Assembly (NCBI RefSeq): GCF_039555335.1
Contig: NC_092647.1
Location: 7,384,459 to 7,448,458 of the forward strand
Direction: 5' to 3'
Length of the DNA: 64,000 nt
Origin: Amphiura filiformis
Lineage: Eukaryota > Echinodermata > Ophiuroidea > Amphilepidida > Amphiuridae
The translations under genes and the position numbers were made by a program. Positions 11,698 to 23,400 of this stretch are shown one piece after another; positions within the stretch are counted from its first letter, which is position 1; every line of letters starts with the position of its first letter. The notes below the pieces were generated by a model that saw only the letters and a list, made by a program, of their open reading frames with translations, did not search any database and was not told the DNA's origin.

Positions 11698-13067
11698 CCC
11701 ATATCAAAAAATGAGACCTTTTCGGATAACTTCCCGATAGTCACCGGGTAGACACCGGCAAATTTCACATGCAAATTAGATAGGTAGCGGGTGACTACCC
11801 GATAAATTTTGGGAAACAATAGTGGATACCTTTCAGGTAATAGGTACCGGATGACTACCTGATGACTGTTTTGGGAAACTAGCGGGTAACCACCCGATGA
11901 CTTTTTTGGGGAACTAGCGGATAACTACCCGATAACTTTTCGGGGACCTAGCGGATAACTTTTGGTGACGATATACCTGGTGACCTCTTTTGAGACTTCC
12001 CGTTGACCTTTTGGGGAATGCAGAAATACTAATTCATGCATGCACAAATTTATTAGGCAATTTAGCTTATTATTTGAATTGTAGATTTTGGAGAAATATA
12101 ACTCTGCAGTCATGGCAGTTGAGCTTGTGCTATCTTGCTTTAAGAAACTTGAAAGTGTACAATGTAATTTTAAATATTCCTGATTTAATTTAATTGGTTC
12201 ACTGCCGTTCACACCTTTATAAGGTACAAAACCAAATTGTTATGATATTAGCATATATTACAGTACCTACATGTGATCACATCACTGACACAGCATAATC
12301 ATTTTCATATCAAATATTATAATTTATTTACAACAAATAGCTTAACATAAAGCTGATCAGTTAATTGACACATTAGCTGATGATTAGTAATTTAATTGAC
12401 ATTAATTTACTGTCAAAATCATGTATGATTTACTAGAAAAGATATAAACTAAAACATTCAAATGTGTCATATATTAGGTACATCAGTGTATAAAGACTGC
12501 ATCAATACAAATCATTTCATACAAATTTTCCTACCTGCATTATCATATGAAATCAAGCATTCAATGCTTTATAATTCCTACAGCATGTTCCAGATTAATT
12601 AGTAAACATCTTGTAATGTCCTACATGTAAATCCATACATTTTGGACCACAAATAACTTGAATATTATGCACAAATATATTCCAACTGCCAACAGCTAGC
12701 TACTCCATTATTTGAATTCATTCAGTGACCTTTGACCATGCATAAGGACTACCATATACCCACCCACACATTCTTAAGATGCTTAATGCTATTTTCAAGG
12801 TCAAATTAAAAGCGGATAACCACCGGGTAACTCCTGCAAAGAATATAAGTTTCTGGGAACCTTCTGGGTAACTCGTTTGAAATATTTGAGTTTTTGGGAG
12901 ACTTCCGGATGTCTACCCGAAAACTTTTGGATAACTTCATTAGGTATCCGCAAGGTATCCGCTAGCGGGCACTTTCGGATAACTCTGGAAAAGGTACCCG
13001 AAAGGTTTCTGATGACCACCGAATGGTCATCGGGTGGTCATCGGGAAACTTTTCTTTTTGCTATGGG
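11698..13067. mobile_element. 1370-bp TIR element with dense subterminal repeats, inserted in the LINE
   Basis: The ends are CCCATATCAAAAAA on the left and TTTTTGCTATGGG on the right, a terminal inverted repeat of about 13 bp. AT lies outside both ends (11696-11697 and 13068-13069), so the duplication is 2 bp, or 3 bp (ATC on the minus strand) if the first C is excluded. Removing the element joins HNAI and SLKLK of the LINE ORF2 without a frame change. Both subterminal 200-300 bp are packed with direct and inverted copies of CCCGATAACT/CGGGTGGTCAT-like words; the middle is AT-rich and unique. No transposase frame was seen, so it is non-autonomous. Confidence 0.8.
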
Positions 13068-13069
13068 AT

Positions 13070-13768
13070 TGCGTTATGATCTGATTTTATGGAGGGTCTA
13101 ATATCAGTTTTCTCAACATATTCTTGTAATCTTGTAGAAATTAACCAATAATCTAATCTTGAAGCTATACCTAGTGATAACTGACGCCAGGTAAATTGCC
13201 TTTTTTTTTTTTTTTTTTTCTCCATATATCTAAAAGCTTCAAACGCTTAATCATTTTTTGCAAGTATTTACATTGTTCATAGTTTCCTTTGACACCTTTA
13301 GTATCTTTAATTTTATTTTGAACGCAATTAAAATCGCCTCCAACAATCAAAGCATATTTTGCATGTCTTCTAATCCAGTGAAATGTCTTTTTTGAAAAAC
13401 ATATCTTTATACATCTTTTTTGTTGGCGCATACAAATTAACCAGTGTAAATTTCTTATTTTCTATAGACATATTAACTAAAATTCTTCTACCATCATCTG
13501 TTACACATATTTTTTCTATTGCAATATCAAGCTTACTTTTATATAGTATTGTAACACCTTTGCTTCTATTGGTTCCAAAAGAACTAATTATTTCCATGTT
13601 CCATTCTTTGGATATAATATTTTCCAAGTTTTTATCAAGATATGTTTCCTGAAGGAAGCAAATATCGGTTTCTTGATTTTTTAACCACTTATATAAAATG
13701 TTACGTTTTTCTTTATTTCGTAACCCCCTAACATTTAGGGATACAAAGTGTACGTAATTTCTATTCAT
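13070..13768 (-). pseudogene. LINE ORF2 APE-type endonuclease domain, frameshifted
   Basis: The frame opens with MNRNYVHFVSLNVRGLRNKE and continues with DICFLQETYLDK, KGVTILYK, LVNLYAP and VGGDFNCVQ. These are the ordered catalytic motifs of the APE endonuclease (N, E, Y and D/N residues). After a frameshift near 13390 and an A tract of about 22 bases at 13200-13222, the line resumes in another frame with FTWRQLS, SRLDYWLIS and SDHNAI, the C-terminal motifs with the catalytic D and H. The ATG follows the ORF1 stop by about 17 bases, the usual ORF1-ORF2 spacing in this class. Confidence 0.85.
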
Positions 13769-13784
13769 AGGTATTAGAGTTTAT

Positions 13785-14165
13785 TCACATTTGATCAACA
13801 TTACATCTTTTAACACAACTACTTTCTTTTTCCTTTTGATCTTGATCCTCTGTTCCTTCTCTTTGATGGTTACTTTTGCTTTTCTGCTTTCTCTTCTCAC
13901 CTATCTGGGTAGGCGACGGAGTCACTGCGCTCATACTTGTGTCTTCATATACAGATTCATCTGACTGCGAATCATCTGACGAGTCAGACTCGTCTCTAAT
14001 GCTAGGGTTCTTAGTAAACTCCAGTTTGCCAGCTCTTAGTTTTAAAAGTCCTTGTTGTTGCTTTGGACGAACTGACACGTTCTCTGCCGTCTTTAACACA
14101 GAAGGTGATAACTGTGTTTCTTGTTCTGAATGTAGCTTTAGTGATTTCCTGAGCCCCAAGTGCAA
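13785..14165 (-). pseudogene. LINE ORF1 C-terminal tail
   Basis: A 126-aa frame ends 17 bases before the endonuclease start. It is low-complexity, with a Ser/Asp/Glu-rich acidic stretch (RDESDSSDDSQSDESVYED) followed by a Lys/Gln/Glu-rich tail that ends ...KRCNVDQM. The position and the charged disordered composition suggest the end of ORF1 of the same LINE. The coiled-coil or nucleic-acid-binding parts are missing because the copy is truncated near 14172. The assignment rests mostly on position. Confidence 0.55.
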
Positions 14166-14174
14166 GTTTAATTA

Positions 14175-14655
14175 GGAAATTGTTATTTGCGTGTAAATTG
14201 GGACAAAAATGTGAGTTTAGATTAGATTTATTTTAAGGTTAGCAATTACATCGACAATGATCGAGCACTAGCTAGGACTAAAAATAAAACAAGAACTGTC
14301 TTTACAAATGACAACGCCATGGATAAAAGACCATGTTTCATAATTTTATTGACGTACTTGGATTGCTAATAATTTTCTGTGTGTGGCACAACCAGTCGGG
14401 TGGGAAATGTCGGTATTTATTGGTAATTACCACCAATGACATACTAGGAAATACTAAAATATTTTCATGTTGAAAGTTGAATTAAAAAATGTGTTCTAAA
14501 TAGGTCTACATACAAAGGCGATTTGCGGGCACGCTCGCAGCACAACCATAAAAAACATTGACGTCACTAGCGAACTTGAGATCCAGGTGAACAAAACAAT
14601 ATGAATATCAAGAATAAAGGGGGTCATAAAAGGTTTCAACCAGGGCAAAGGGCAC
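14175..14655. other. No gene recognised
   Basis: AT-rich sequence between the LINE's truncated 5' end and a dispersed repeat. The 88-aa minus-strand frame at 14496-14762 lies partly in that repeat and has no recognisable domain. Confidence 0.4.
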
Positions 14656-14656
14656 A

Positions 14657-15155
14657 GTGTCATCGCCCCGATATCTTCATGGCAGAAATCGCCATGGTAG
14701 GTTGAATCCACAGCCACGCATGGCCATTTTGGTCTGACCTGTTTCATAGTTTTGAGGCACATAATGAGCCGAGGGACATCCGACTAAGGCTACTGACAAT
14801 AGCCTGGTAATTGGCCTCTCTGTGTGTGAGTGAGCACGTATACGCCATGAGCCCATCTGGTTTTAGACAGCCTACGCTGCGCTATAGTTTTTGAGCTCAA
14901 TACGCATGGTTCTTTCTCAATAAGCAAGTTAACGACTATCAGTATCATATCCTTTCAACACGTATGTTCAAGTACAAGGAAAAAAATATGGCTTCTTTAG
15001 AATAAAAAATTACGGGAGATATTCATCATTTTCTATCCCGGTATCCAAAGATTTATTGTCTGAATATCAAATCGTGCATAGCACATTCACGTGTATCGAT
15101 CCCGTGTATTCATTTTAGTGCTACAATGTAATTATTAATCAGGCGATGTCAGTGT
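14657..15155 (+). repeat. Dispersed repeat family E, copy 1 (about 500 bp)
   Basis: This stretch matches 43424-43955 along its whole length: GATATCTTCATGGCAGAAAT, GCCACGCATGGCCATTTT, GAGGGACATCCGACTAAGGC and CACGTGTATCGATCCC occur in the same order. A more diverged, shorter relative lies at about 15675-15800. It has no coding frame and no clear terminal repeats, so the class is unknown. Confidence 0.75.
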
Positions 15156-15252
15156 GCAGGGGTCATGGAAACTCCCATTAGTCATCGACACATTTGAATC
15201 CCCAACAAAATTACAGCCCTGGCCCCTGGCTTTAATAAAATAATCATCTGAA

Positions 15253-15362
15253 AATTATACTGTAGTAGCAACTCATTATAATCAAGCAACAGTCATAATG
15301 TTTACATGAAAATTATATTGTAGTAGTGACTCATACAGTCAAGCAACAGTCATAATGTTCGC
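15253..15362. repeat. Two-copy tandem repeat, about 56-bp unit
   Basis: TGTAGTAGCAACTCAT and TGTAGTAGTGACTCAT head two successive units that both end CAAGCAACAGTCATAATGTT. Confidence 0.7.
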
Positions 15363-15866
15363 ATGGTTTCCCATGCATGTAATTCCCACACAACATTGAA
15401 AAGTTGAATTCCCGTGATGAAGTACGTGTTGATTGCCGTTTTATTCAGTACAGAGTAGCAGTGGAACGAATTCGACACCAAGCAAAATTCACAGTAAGTG
15501 TACTATTAACTCGGCTTTATAGGATTATACTTTGGCGTTATTCTTGCAACGTGAATGCTTCTATTTCGATTTCATAGTGGGATAAACTTGTAGGTGAAAC
15601 TGATACAAACATTTTATTTGTTTCTCAAAATAAACTGTAAAATAGAAGTTTAAAACGATATCGACGGTTCACACCGTCATCGTCCCTATATCTTCGTGTC
15701 AAAAATTGCCGTGATAGTACGATGAATCCTCACGTTTTTCAACAGCTACGCATGGTGATTTTGTTCGAGATAGGCCGAGCGACTCAGGCTAAGCATACAA
15801 TGTGAGATTTTGAGAGTCTGCCACACTGTTTCTATTCTATGTTTTTACGATTTTCGCATGATCAGT

Positions 15867-17077
15867 ATATGGCTGGCCGTAACCGCCACAACGTGGAGCT
15901 GCTACGCGTAGCTTACTTTTCGCTTCGCGGAGCTAAAATCATATTGTTGAATGTTGTTGACTTTAAAATAATCATGATGCAGTCATGTCTACAGTAGAAT
16001 TCACCACGACCTTTGAAGGACTTAAACCCCATTAAAAGCTATTAAACCAAGATAACACTCAATGAAAACAGCTCAACTATGTTACATCAGATCTTCTCTG
16101 GTTAAATACACACTGCACTTGTGTCTGTTTTACCTGTGCAGTGAGCAATGAGCTGGTATTATAGTTTCAGTTGGGTGAATGATTATAAAGCGAACGCAAG
16201 ATAACAATACTGTGTGGGCTTTTGTTTACGAAATGAGACAATAGTCTGCTTATTGTTAACCAGCGTTCTTGAAAATGAGAAGCATAATGGTTTGCAGACT
16301 TAACACGGTTTAGAAATAATTTCTTCATATATTTTGGTGTTATCTGTCGTTTACATATCCTTCCTAAAACACAAAAGTACCAATATTTCCAAACACCTAA
16401 ATTAGCTAAAAATTTAGGACATGTTACAAAACTATATTTTCTAGAATTTCGGAGAATACTTTAAATATTGGCCGGTTATTTTTTACACAGTGACGTCAAC
16501 TAGGCAATGGCCTATACTTCTAACATACACTATTTGTAGAGGTCACGCGTCAATGGTGAGCGCACTGAGTATTGTGTATAGGAAAACGGACAGTAACTAG
16601 TACAGTATGTATGGCCTACTAGTATATAAAGTAAATCCGAACTGGTTTGCTGAAGATCGAATTCCGCAGGCCACGCCGCGCAAGTTGTACAAATTAGCTC
16701 CCGGCGATACACTGCAGATCGCAGAATTGTGTGTATGGTTTACCACCACTCTGCCTAGCTATGTAGTTATGTACAATACTGTATGAGTTTCTTATGAGTG
16801 CATGTCCATCTTAATAATAAGTCGGTTCGTACTTTTCATAAACTACTTTTTGAATCATAACTTTCGTGACCGAGGATATCTTGCAACTACGTGAAGCTCG
16901 TCTGGCAAATTCTTAATGAATAACTTCGCTTCACGTAATGAGTAAGTCGTACTTGATTGGTCAGTTTTACCTCCGAGTAATGAAAAACTCTAACATGATT
17001 GGTCAATTTAGTTCCACGGAGCAAAAAGTCAGCTACGCGTAGCAGCTCCACGTTGTGGCTGTTGCGGCCTACCATAT
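15867..17077. mobile_element. TIR element (about 1.2 kb) carrying a nested family-A copy
   Basis: The left end reads ATATGGCTGGCCGTAAC followed by GCCACAACGTGGAGCTGCTA. The right end in reverse complement reads ATATGGTAGGCCGCAAC followed by the same GCCACAACGTGGAGCTGCTA. The inverted repeats extend about 60 bp, through CGCGTAGCT to a GGAGCTAAA/GGAACTAAA-like word. A family-A repeat (15973-16609) sits inside, so this element is older than that insertion. No transposase frame is present. Confidence 0.75.
15973..16609 (+). mobile_element. Family-A repeat, copy 1
   Basis: It begins CATGATGCAGTCATGTCTAC and ends near GGACAGTAACTAGTACAGTATG. Internal landmarks shared with the other copies are ACCACGACCTTTGCAGGACT, CCTTCCTAAAACACAAAAGT and GGAAAACGGACAGTAACT. 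The ends form a degenerate inverted repeat (CATGATGCAGT against CATACTGCAGT in other copies), suggesting a DNA-transposon MITE. It is non-coding and lacks the middle GTGGCATCCTTC block present in copies 2, 3 and 5. Confidence 0.75.
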
Positions 17078-17099
17078 CAGTATCCCATATGATATTTCT

Positions 17100-17672
17100 A
17101 TTGCAAGAAAATTTTATTTGTTGTCAGGTAAATCACAGGTTTCGTTTGAATGTACTAACTGGAAATTAAATTAACTAATTAGTGAGGACCGGTATTTTGC
17201 TGTGGATATGTTTAACTGCAATTTTGATGTAAACAATTTGAAATCCACTGTAAAAATTGTGATAATATTCAACTCTTTGAGAAAATAATTATATAAAGGA
17301 ATGCATGTAAAACCCAGGTGCAATACAATGTACATTATTGACACACTATCACTCTCTTTATCTACGTCAATAATAGAATAATCGATTTCAATCGAATTGA
17401 ATACATTGCTCCATTTTGAGTTTGTAGTTGACTACTGAGCGACCTAAGCGATCGATTGCTAGCCAATCAGATAGAACTCCTTTTCTTGCGTTCGGTGAAA
17501 TACCACTCGCCCGTCGCTCACCAACGGAGTATTACATTTATATTTATCGTATAGGACGTCGACACTGTGCGGTTGAGAGCCAGAAATCCTTAACTCACAA
17601 TCACCTGCTCCAACAAAATGAGCATAAAGTCGCCAGGGCACTATAGAAGATACAGTATCCCTCTTAACCAAT
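17100..17672. other. No gene recognised
   Basis: AT-rich DNA with short frames only. The word GAGCATAAAGT, preceded by AACTCACAATCACCTG (17590-17635), matches part of the small palindromic element at 57423-57596, so a fragment of that family is present. Confidence 0.45.
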
Positions 17673-18178
17673 CAATATACACCAGGCACAAAAAGAAACT
17701 CGTCAGTTATATTCATCCTTACTGTTCAACAACTTGATAGTTTTAGATTGTTCTGAAATATACATTTTGTTAATTGGACATTGATTTCTCATTTGACACC
17801 ATGTTCGTGAAAAACGAACATGAATTGACCAAGATATGCGCCTCCAAAGCCTCAAACCCCAAAATCAAAAGTTGCATTTTCAACGATTTTCAATGGGAAC
17901 GTTGTATTGCACACAAGCACCACTGGCCAATCAATAAAGAACACAGTGTAACAGGCACAATTGAATCGTTAAAATTGCAACTTTTCATTTTGGGGTTTGA
18001 GAGTTTGGGGCGCATATCTTGGTCAATTCTTGCTCCATGTTCACGAACAGGGTATCAAATGAGAAAGAAAAGTCCAATTAACAAAATGTATATTTCAGAA
18101 TAATTCAAAATTATCAAGTTATTGAACAGCAAGAGTGAATATAACTGACGAGTTTCTTTTTGTGCCTGGTGTACATTG
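17673..18178. mobile_element. Foldback MITE with arms of about 190 bp
   Basis: The left end CACCAGGCACAAAAAGAAAC is mirrored by GTTTCTTTTTGTGCCTGGTG on the right. Complementarity continues inward through ACTCGTCAGTTATATTC, GAAATATACATTTTGTTAAT, CATGTTCGTGAA and CAAACCCCAAAAT. A spacer of about 70 bp separates the arms. The 109-aa plus-strand frame across it is a repeat shadow. Confidence 0.8.
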
Positions 18179-18535
18179 TCATTGGCAGACTGTGTGAGGG
18201 AGCGGAACCAGTTCAGATATGATAAAGAGAGATTTTTGATGGTATTATCCCAGAAAAAAATATAAGCTTTAGTAGTGGCCAGGAGAGGTCGCCCTGCACT
18301 AAAACGTTCACGCGGTACCGATGCATTGAACCATAGATGTCAAATAAAGGCTGATCACTCGCTCTTGTAAGATAAGTATCTTTGAAAAGAGCGGTATTGT
18401 ATTCAATCTAATTTTGCTGACATACACAGGTGATTAGTGCAATCTGCTTGTTGTGCAGGGCGGTCAATTCAAAAATCGTATTCATCTATTGCTATGGTAG
18501 TTAATCCGATTATGTCATCACTTCGACGGCGTATC

Positions 18536-18604
18536 AGGAGGGTGAAAGTGCATAGGAACAATGCCGGAAACTACGTCACGCTATTGTTCGACCTAGGCTA
18601 CATT
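18536..18604 (+). repeat. Dispersed repeat family G, short copy
   Basis: AGGAGGGTGAAAGTGCATAG, GAACAATGCCGGAAACTACG and TCGACCTAGGCTACAT match the longer copies at about 59451-59640 (same strand) and about 34895-35100 (opposite strand) almost base for base. Confidence 0.8.
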
Positions 18605-18609
18605 CGACA

Positions 18610-20254
18610 TTGCAAAAGGGGCCACTATTGTAATTGTATAGGTGCTATAAACAAAATCGATTCATGTCCTTAATCCCATGTACCAGAATCGATGGAAGGC
18701 CATTATATGACCTCTAATAACCTAATGACTTTGACGGAAGCAATTTTTACTGCAAAAAGTAGAAGATAGAGGGGAGAAGAGATTGTGTGGTGTGTGTGTG
18801 TGGGGGGGTGGTTGGAGGGCAAGGGGATATGGGCCGGGAGAGAGAGAAACAGATGAGAGAGAGTATTGGAAGTGAAAGAGAAGGGAGAGGAGAGCTCGTG
18901 ATGAAGATTATCATCTCCATGCATCGTTTATGTTTCATACAAACAAACAAATCCCCCCCACCCGCCCCATCCTTCAATATACGCGCATGTATAGTGATTT
19001 CTAGGCCTAGAACTCGTGAGTGTAATATGCCACCTACCTTCGACAGAGAGCATCAACTGTCGTCCGCGGGATAGATTTCTGATATCAATCATGATAATAA
19101 TTATGTTAGCACAATAGGCTATTGTATACTTCTGGTTATATACCCTATACTGTGTCCTCCCAGCATAATAGTGTTATGATTGCAGACCAGATCAGCTCTA
19201 CTTTTTAATCCCTTGATTTTTGGTTTCTGAACAAAAGAGAAACCAAAACTAAAGATTTGAAATGAGGGACTGTGATATGGAATAGCATGGATAAAGGAAT
19301 CAGGATATGGCAATAGCTAATTAGCATGTGTCCATATTCTTATGCAAATAGCGTATTAGAATATTAAAATGATGTCGTGACCTTGCTAGAAGGCGCCAAT
19401 GACGTCTGCAGAGAGAGCTTGACTCGAATTCTATATTGGGTTAAATGATAGAACAATCGAGTATGCACATGACAATTAACTACGTGTAAACCAGCCACCG
19501 TGAATCTTAAAATACTGCAGGTTGGCCCCAGTGCTGTTCACTCCCAGACACGCCACTGTAACCTTAGTGTGACCTCAGTCAAACATTTTTGGTTCATTTG
19601 TCCTTATAAAATCAATAATTCATGTCAAAAGCCTAATACCATTATATGTGATTAGTGAAGATTAATATTTTTAACAGGACAATGAGGAGGACATGAATGT
19701 AAACACACAGACAAATACGGCGACATAATGCAAGGTCACGTGCTGTATATCACACTGTTTTGTGACTTCACTTGTGTATTTCATATCTTATACCTGCCAT
19801 GCATTTCCTTCGTATTATTGACAGTAAGTCCATATTTCGACATTACGACGCGACATTACTATAGCAAAAAGACCTTCCCTTATCAAATTATAATATAAAT
19901 TATCATAGTAGTTGACCCCATTTCCGCCCGTCGTGACCGCGATTGAGGGCGTTTTTACTCTCTTCAACAGGTACGATTGGCAAAACGTACGACACCTTTA
20001 TGTGGTGACCTCAATCTCATGGGCCGAATAAGAGTTGGTGTGAATTATTCATAACCGATCGTTAACTTGCCTCAACTTGTTGAAGGAAGCCAACCAAATT
20101 TGCCATAGGTTTGCATGGCTTTAAACAAAAACCGTGAATTTAGTGCCACCCACCTAGGAATCACGAAACTATTAAAAATGAAATGATGACAAAGATTATA
20201 TTTTTTGTTTTGTTTGCTATTTATTTAGTTGACATTTATATTTAAAATAACAAA
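18610..20254. other. No gene recognised; upstream region of the METTL27-like gene
   Basis: It holds a purine-rich low-complexity stretch (GAGAGAGAAACAG, about 18760-18900) and AT-rich DNA. The 95-aa plus-strand and 76-aa minus-strand frames near 18750-19070 are simple-sequence artefacts. The promoter of the methyltransferase gene should lie in the last part, but no TATA box or other element stands out. Confidence 0.4.
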
Positions 20255-20401
20255 ATGGCCGCTGAAGCATCCATCGATACCGACAAACGTCGTCCTGAAA
20301 TAGTTCGGAGGGTTCGGACTGGCCTGACTGAAATCGGGAGGAATGGCACCCAAGAACAACTCATTAAATTTTATAATGATAATGCTGACGATTACAAAGA
20401 G
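20255..20401 (+). CDS. METTL27: METTL27-like exon 1
   Basis: 49 codons, from MAAEASIDTD to NADDYKE; phase 0 donor GAG|GTATGT. It encodes the helical region before the Rossmann core, including the family's YNDNADDYK pattern. Confidence 0.9.
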
Positions 20402-23400
20402 GTATGTGTTACCATGGTTTCTGAAAATAACTTCTATACATGATGCAGTCATGTCTACAGTAGAATTCACCACGACCTTTGCAGGACTTAAACCCCATTA
20501 AAAGCTATTAAACCAAGATAACACTCATTGAAAACAGCTGAACTGATTAAATCAGATCTTCTCTGGTTTTGCACATGTGTCTGTTTTATATGTGCAGTAT
20601 TGCAATGAGCTGGTATTATAGCTTCAGTTGGGTAACTGATTATAAAGGAAACGCAAGGAAACAATGGTATGTGGACCTTTGTTCACGAAATGAGACAATG
20701 GTCTGCTTTTTGTTAACCAGCATTCTTGAAAATGAGCAACATAATGATTGTTGACTTAACACAGTTTGGAAATAATTTCTTCATATTTTTTGTGTTATCT
20801 GTCGTTTACATATCCTTCCTAAAACACAAAAGTGCGACTATTTCCAAACACCTAAATTAGCTAAAAATTTAGGACATGTTACAAAACTATATTTTCTAGA
20901 ATACTTTAAATGTAGCTTGTACTGTTTTTTTGTGGCATCCTTCTGAACTGAGCGGTCCGTTACCAATATTTTCGGTCAAATCTCCATTCAATTAACACAG
21001 GGAGTTGGCTAGCTATGAGCTAGCTATGCCTTGCCCTCACTCATATTTTACGAAAGTGCGACTATTTCTGAACATCTAACCTAGCTGTAATTTTAGGTCA
21101 TGTTAGAGAAATATATTTGCTAGAAGTTTGGAGAATACTTTAAATATTGGCCGGTTATTTTTCACACAGTGATGTTAACTAGGCAAATGCATATACTTCT
21201 AACATACACTATTTGTAAAGGTCGCGCGTCAATGGTGAGAGCACTGTGTATTGTGTATAGGAAAACGGGCAGTAACTGCAGTATGACCATAAATGGACGT
21301 TAGATGGTTTACCTGCAGTCTTGCACGATGTTTTCGTAGTATTTCTATGCCTCTAAGTTCAATTGTACAATTGCACAATACCGGGCGATGTCCGGGTATA
21401 CATATTGTTATTGTAAAGGCCTACCAAAGAGTGGTTGTAAACTCTCTTGGGTTCGGGGGTTTTGGTGAATTTTGGTGAAGTTTATGCACCAAGGCCTTTT
21501 CTCCTTAGACCTTCTAAAGTAACTCGGACATCTCAATACTCGCATGTAATTCACATTACGAATAATTTCGAACTCAATGGGTATATTCCCGTTTTTAGAA
21601 CCATACCGACAGAAAACAGATAATTAAAATCTTTATTTGGTTTCTGCCTTTTGCAGGCAATTGAAATGGTAAATTACGACGAAGGCGCCCGTGCCCTGGT
21701 AACAGCATTGGCTGAACTGTTGCCAAACAAAGACGCAAGAATTTTAGATGTAGCTGCCGGCTCAGGATTCGTTGGAAGAGAGGCAAGTTGTTACCCTGGT
21801 AACTAAGAAAACTACACAGAAACCGGTGTTTATAATATGGGATTTTATTTCCCGCGTGATTTTCTTGTTATTTCTCTATTTGAAACAATTCCACTTTGTC
21901 GACTTTCAACGGCCTTATAATTATTTAATTCATAGGTGAATATAATTAAACCCAAAACCTATGATACGATGAAACTGAAATTAGAAAATAAACAGGTAAT
22001 ATATATATAAGATAATGACTAATAAAATAATATAGCATGGAGGAACGCGCTGCAACATTACTAGAGAAGTGAACTGCCAACAAGCACATAACAGAGACAC
22101 ATGAAGACATCATGCTTAGGTCTTCATTCGCTGCATGCAGTGGATTGGCAATGGCTGAAAAAGCTTAGCAATAAATATAGCGTGTATTTTATCTATTAAA
22201 CCATTACAGCTTCGAAAACAGGGCTACGATAATATAGACGCACTTGATCCTGCAAAGAACATGCTTGATCTTGCCAAGGCCGAGGGCCTCTACAGAAATT
22301 ACATAGTCGACTCCATTAATGTGAATAGAACAAACAGTCTCAAGGACAGTAAGTAAAATGTTTATTCAAAACACATAGAGGTATTATGTGAAATCACAGT
22401 AGCAATGGCTCAACAATGCAGTGTTAAGGTTTATAGCAACTACAGTATTTTAAACTGTTGCGATTTGGTAGTTCAGAACATCTTGCGAATGGTAGTGAGC
22501 TTTGGCAAAAAATGCATTGATCATTTCATCAGGAAAGTTGAGAAAGATTTCATCATGTTCATAGCAAGTATGTAGAAGAATTCAAATGTCACAGATATAC
22601 TCTAGTAGGTCCTCTGGTTCTTGAGTTATGTTGTAAAGAGGACTGAAACAACAACACTTTTGTAAAACGTACATAACTTATTCACAACAATAAATCAAGC
22701 AAGTTTTCAAAGTATATGATTTGCAGAATGAACTTTTGCAAAACATCAAAGTGTTAATTTTCAATAATATATTGAATTAGATAATGAAAATCGATTTTTG
22801 TCTACTTTGACCAACAATAGATCGTGAAGCCTTAAGGGGGTACTACACCCCTGCCCAATTTTGTGCCTATTTTTGCATTTTTCTCAAAAATTATAGCGGA
22901 TTGGTGACAAGTAAGATATGTATATTATAGGGGCAAGGACTACAAGTACTGCACTGGAAATTTTATTTCAGCACAGACAACAGTTGTGGAGTTACAGTCA
23001 AAAATGAGGGAAAACCAATATTTGATCAATAAATCAATAACTACTTGCCTTGAGTTGCTGAAATTTCAGTGCAGTAGTTGTAGTCTTTGCCCCTATAATA
23101 TACATATCTTACCTGTAACCAATGCGCTATAATTTTGAGAAAAATGCAAAAATAGGCACAAAATTGGCCAGGGTGTAGTACCCCTTAAAGTATTTGAAAG
23201 CTCCGTCGGCTGTGTTGCCATGACAAGCGTCTACGGGACGACAGGTAACCTTCCGGTCAGCTATTGTTGTCACACAGTAATCCGTTGACCGCTATCCTGT
23301 CAATCGACATCTAATTGATCGATTGATCCAATATTGATATTATGGAGTACCCGCGGCGCCCTGTGATGCAGCAGGCACAGGCCGGGTAGAACCTAATTTG

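Larger units (their letters stand above)
8010..14172 (-). mobile_element. Tx1/L1-type LINE, decayed and interrupted by a TIR element
   Basis: On the minus strand the order is ORF1 tail (14165-13785), endonuclease (13768 to about 13075), RT and C-terminal domain (about 11691-8613), a 3' region of tandem repeats (about 8598-8146), and an A-rich end (poly-T on the plus strand at 8010-8026). The endonuclease and RT halves are separated by an unrelated 1370-bp element at 11698-13067. ORF2 carries several single-base frameshifts, so the copy is dead. ORF1 is cut at its start, so the copy is also 5'-truncated near 14172. No clear target-site duplication was found. Confidence 0.85.

Noticed and set aside
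13785-14175. 99-aa plus-strand frame (Ser/Cys-rich)
   Set aside because: Antisense shadow of the LINE ORF1 tail.
18747-19074. Two overlapping frames of 76 and 95 aa
   Set aside because: Low-complexity GA/CT-rich sequence; no domain, no splice context.
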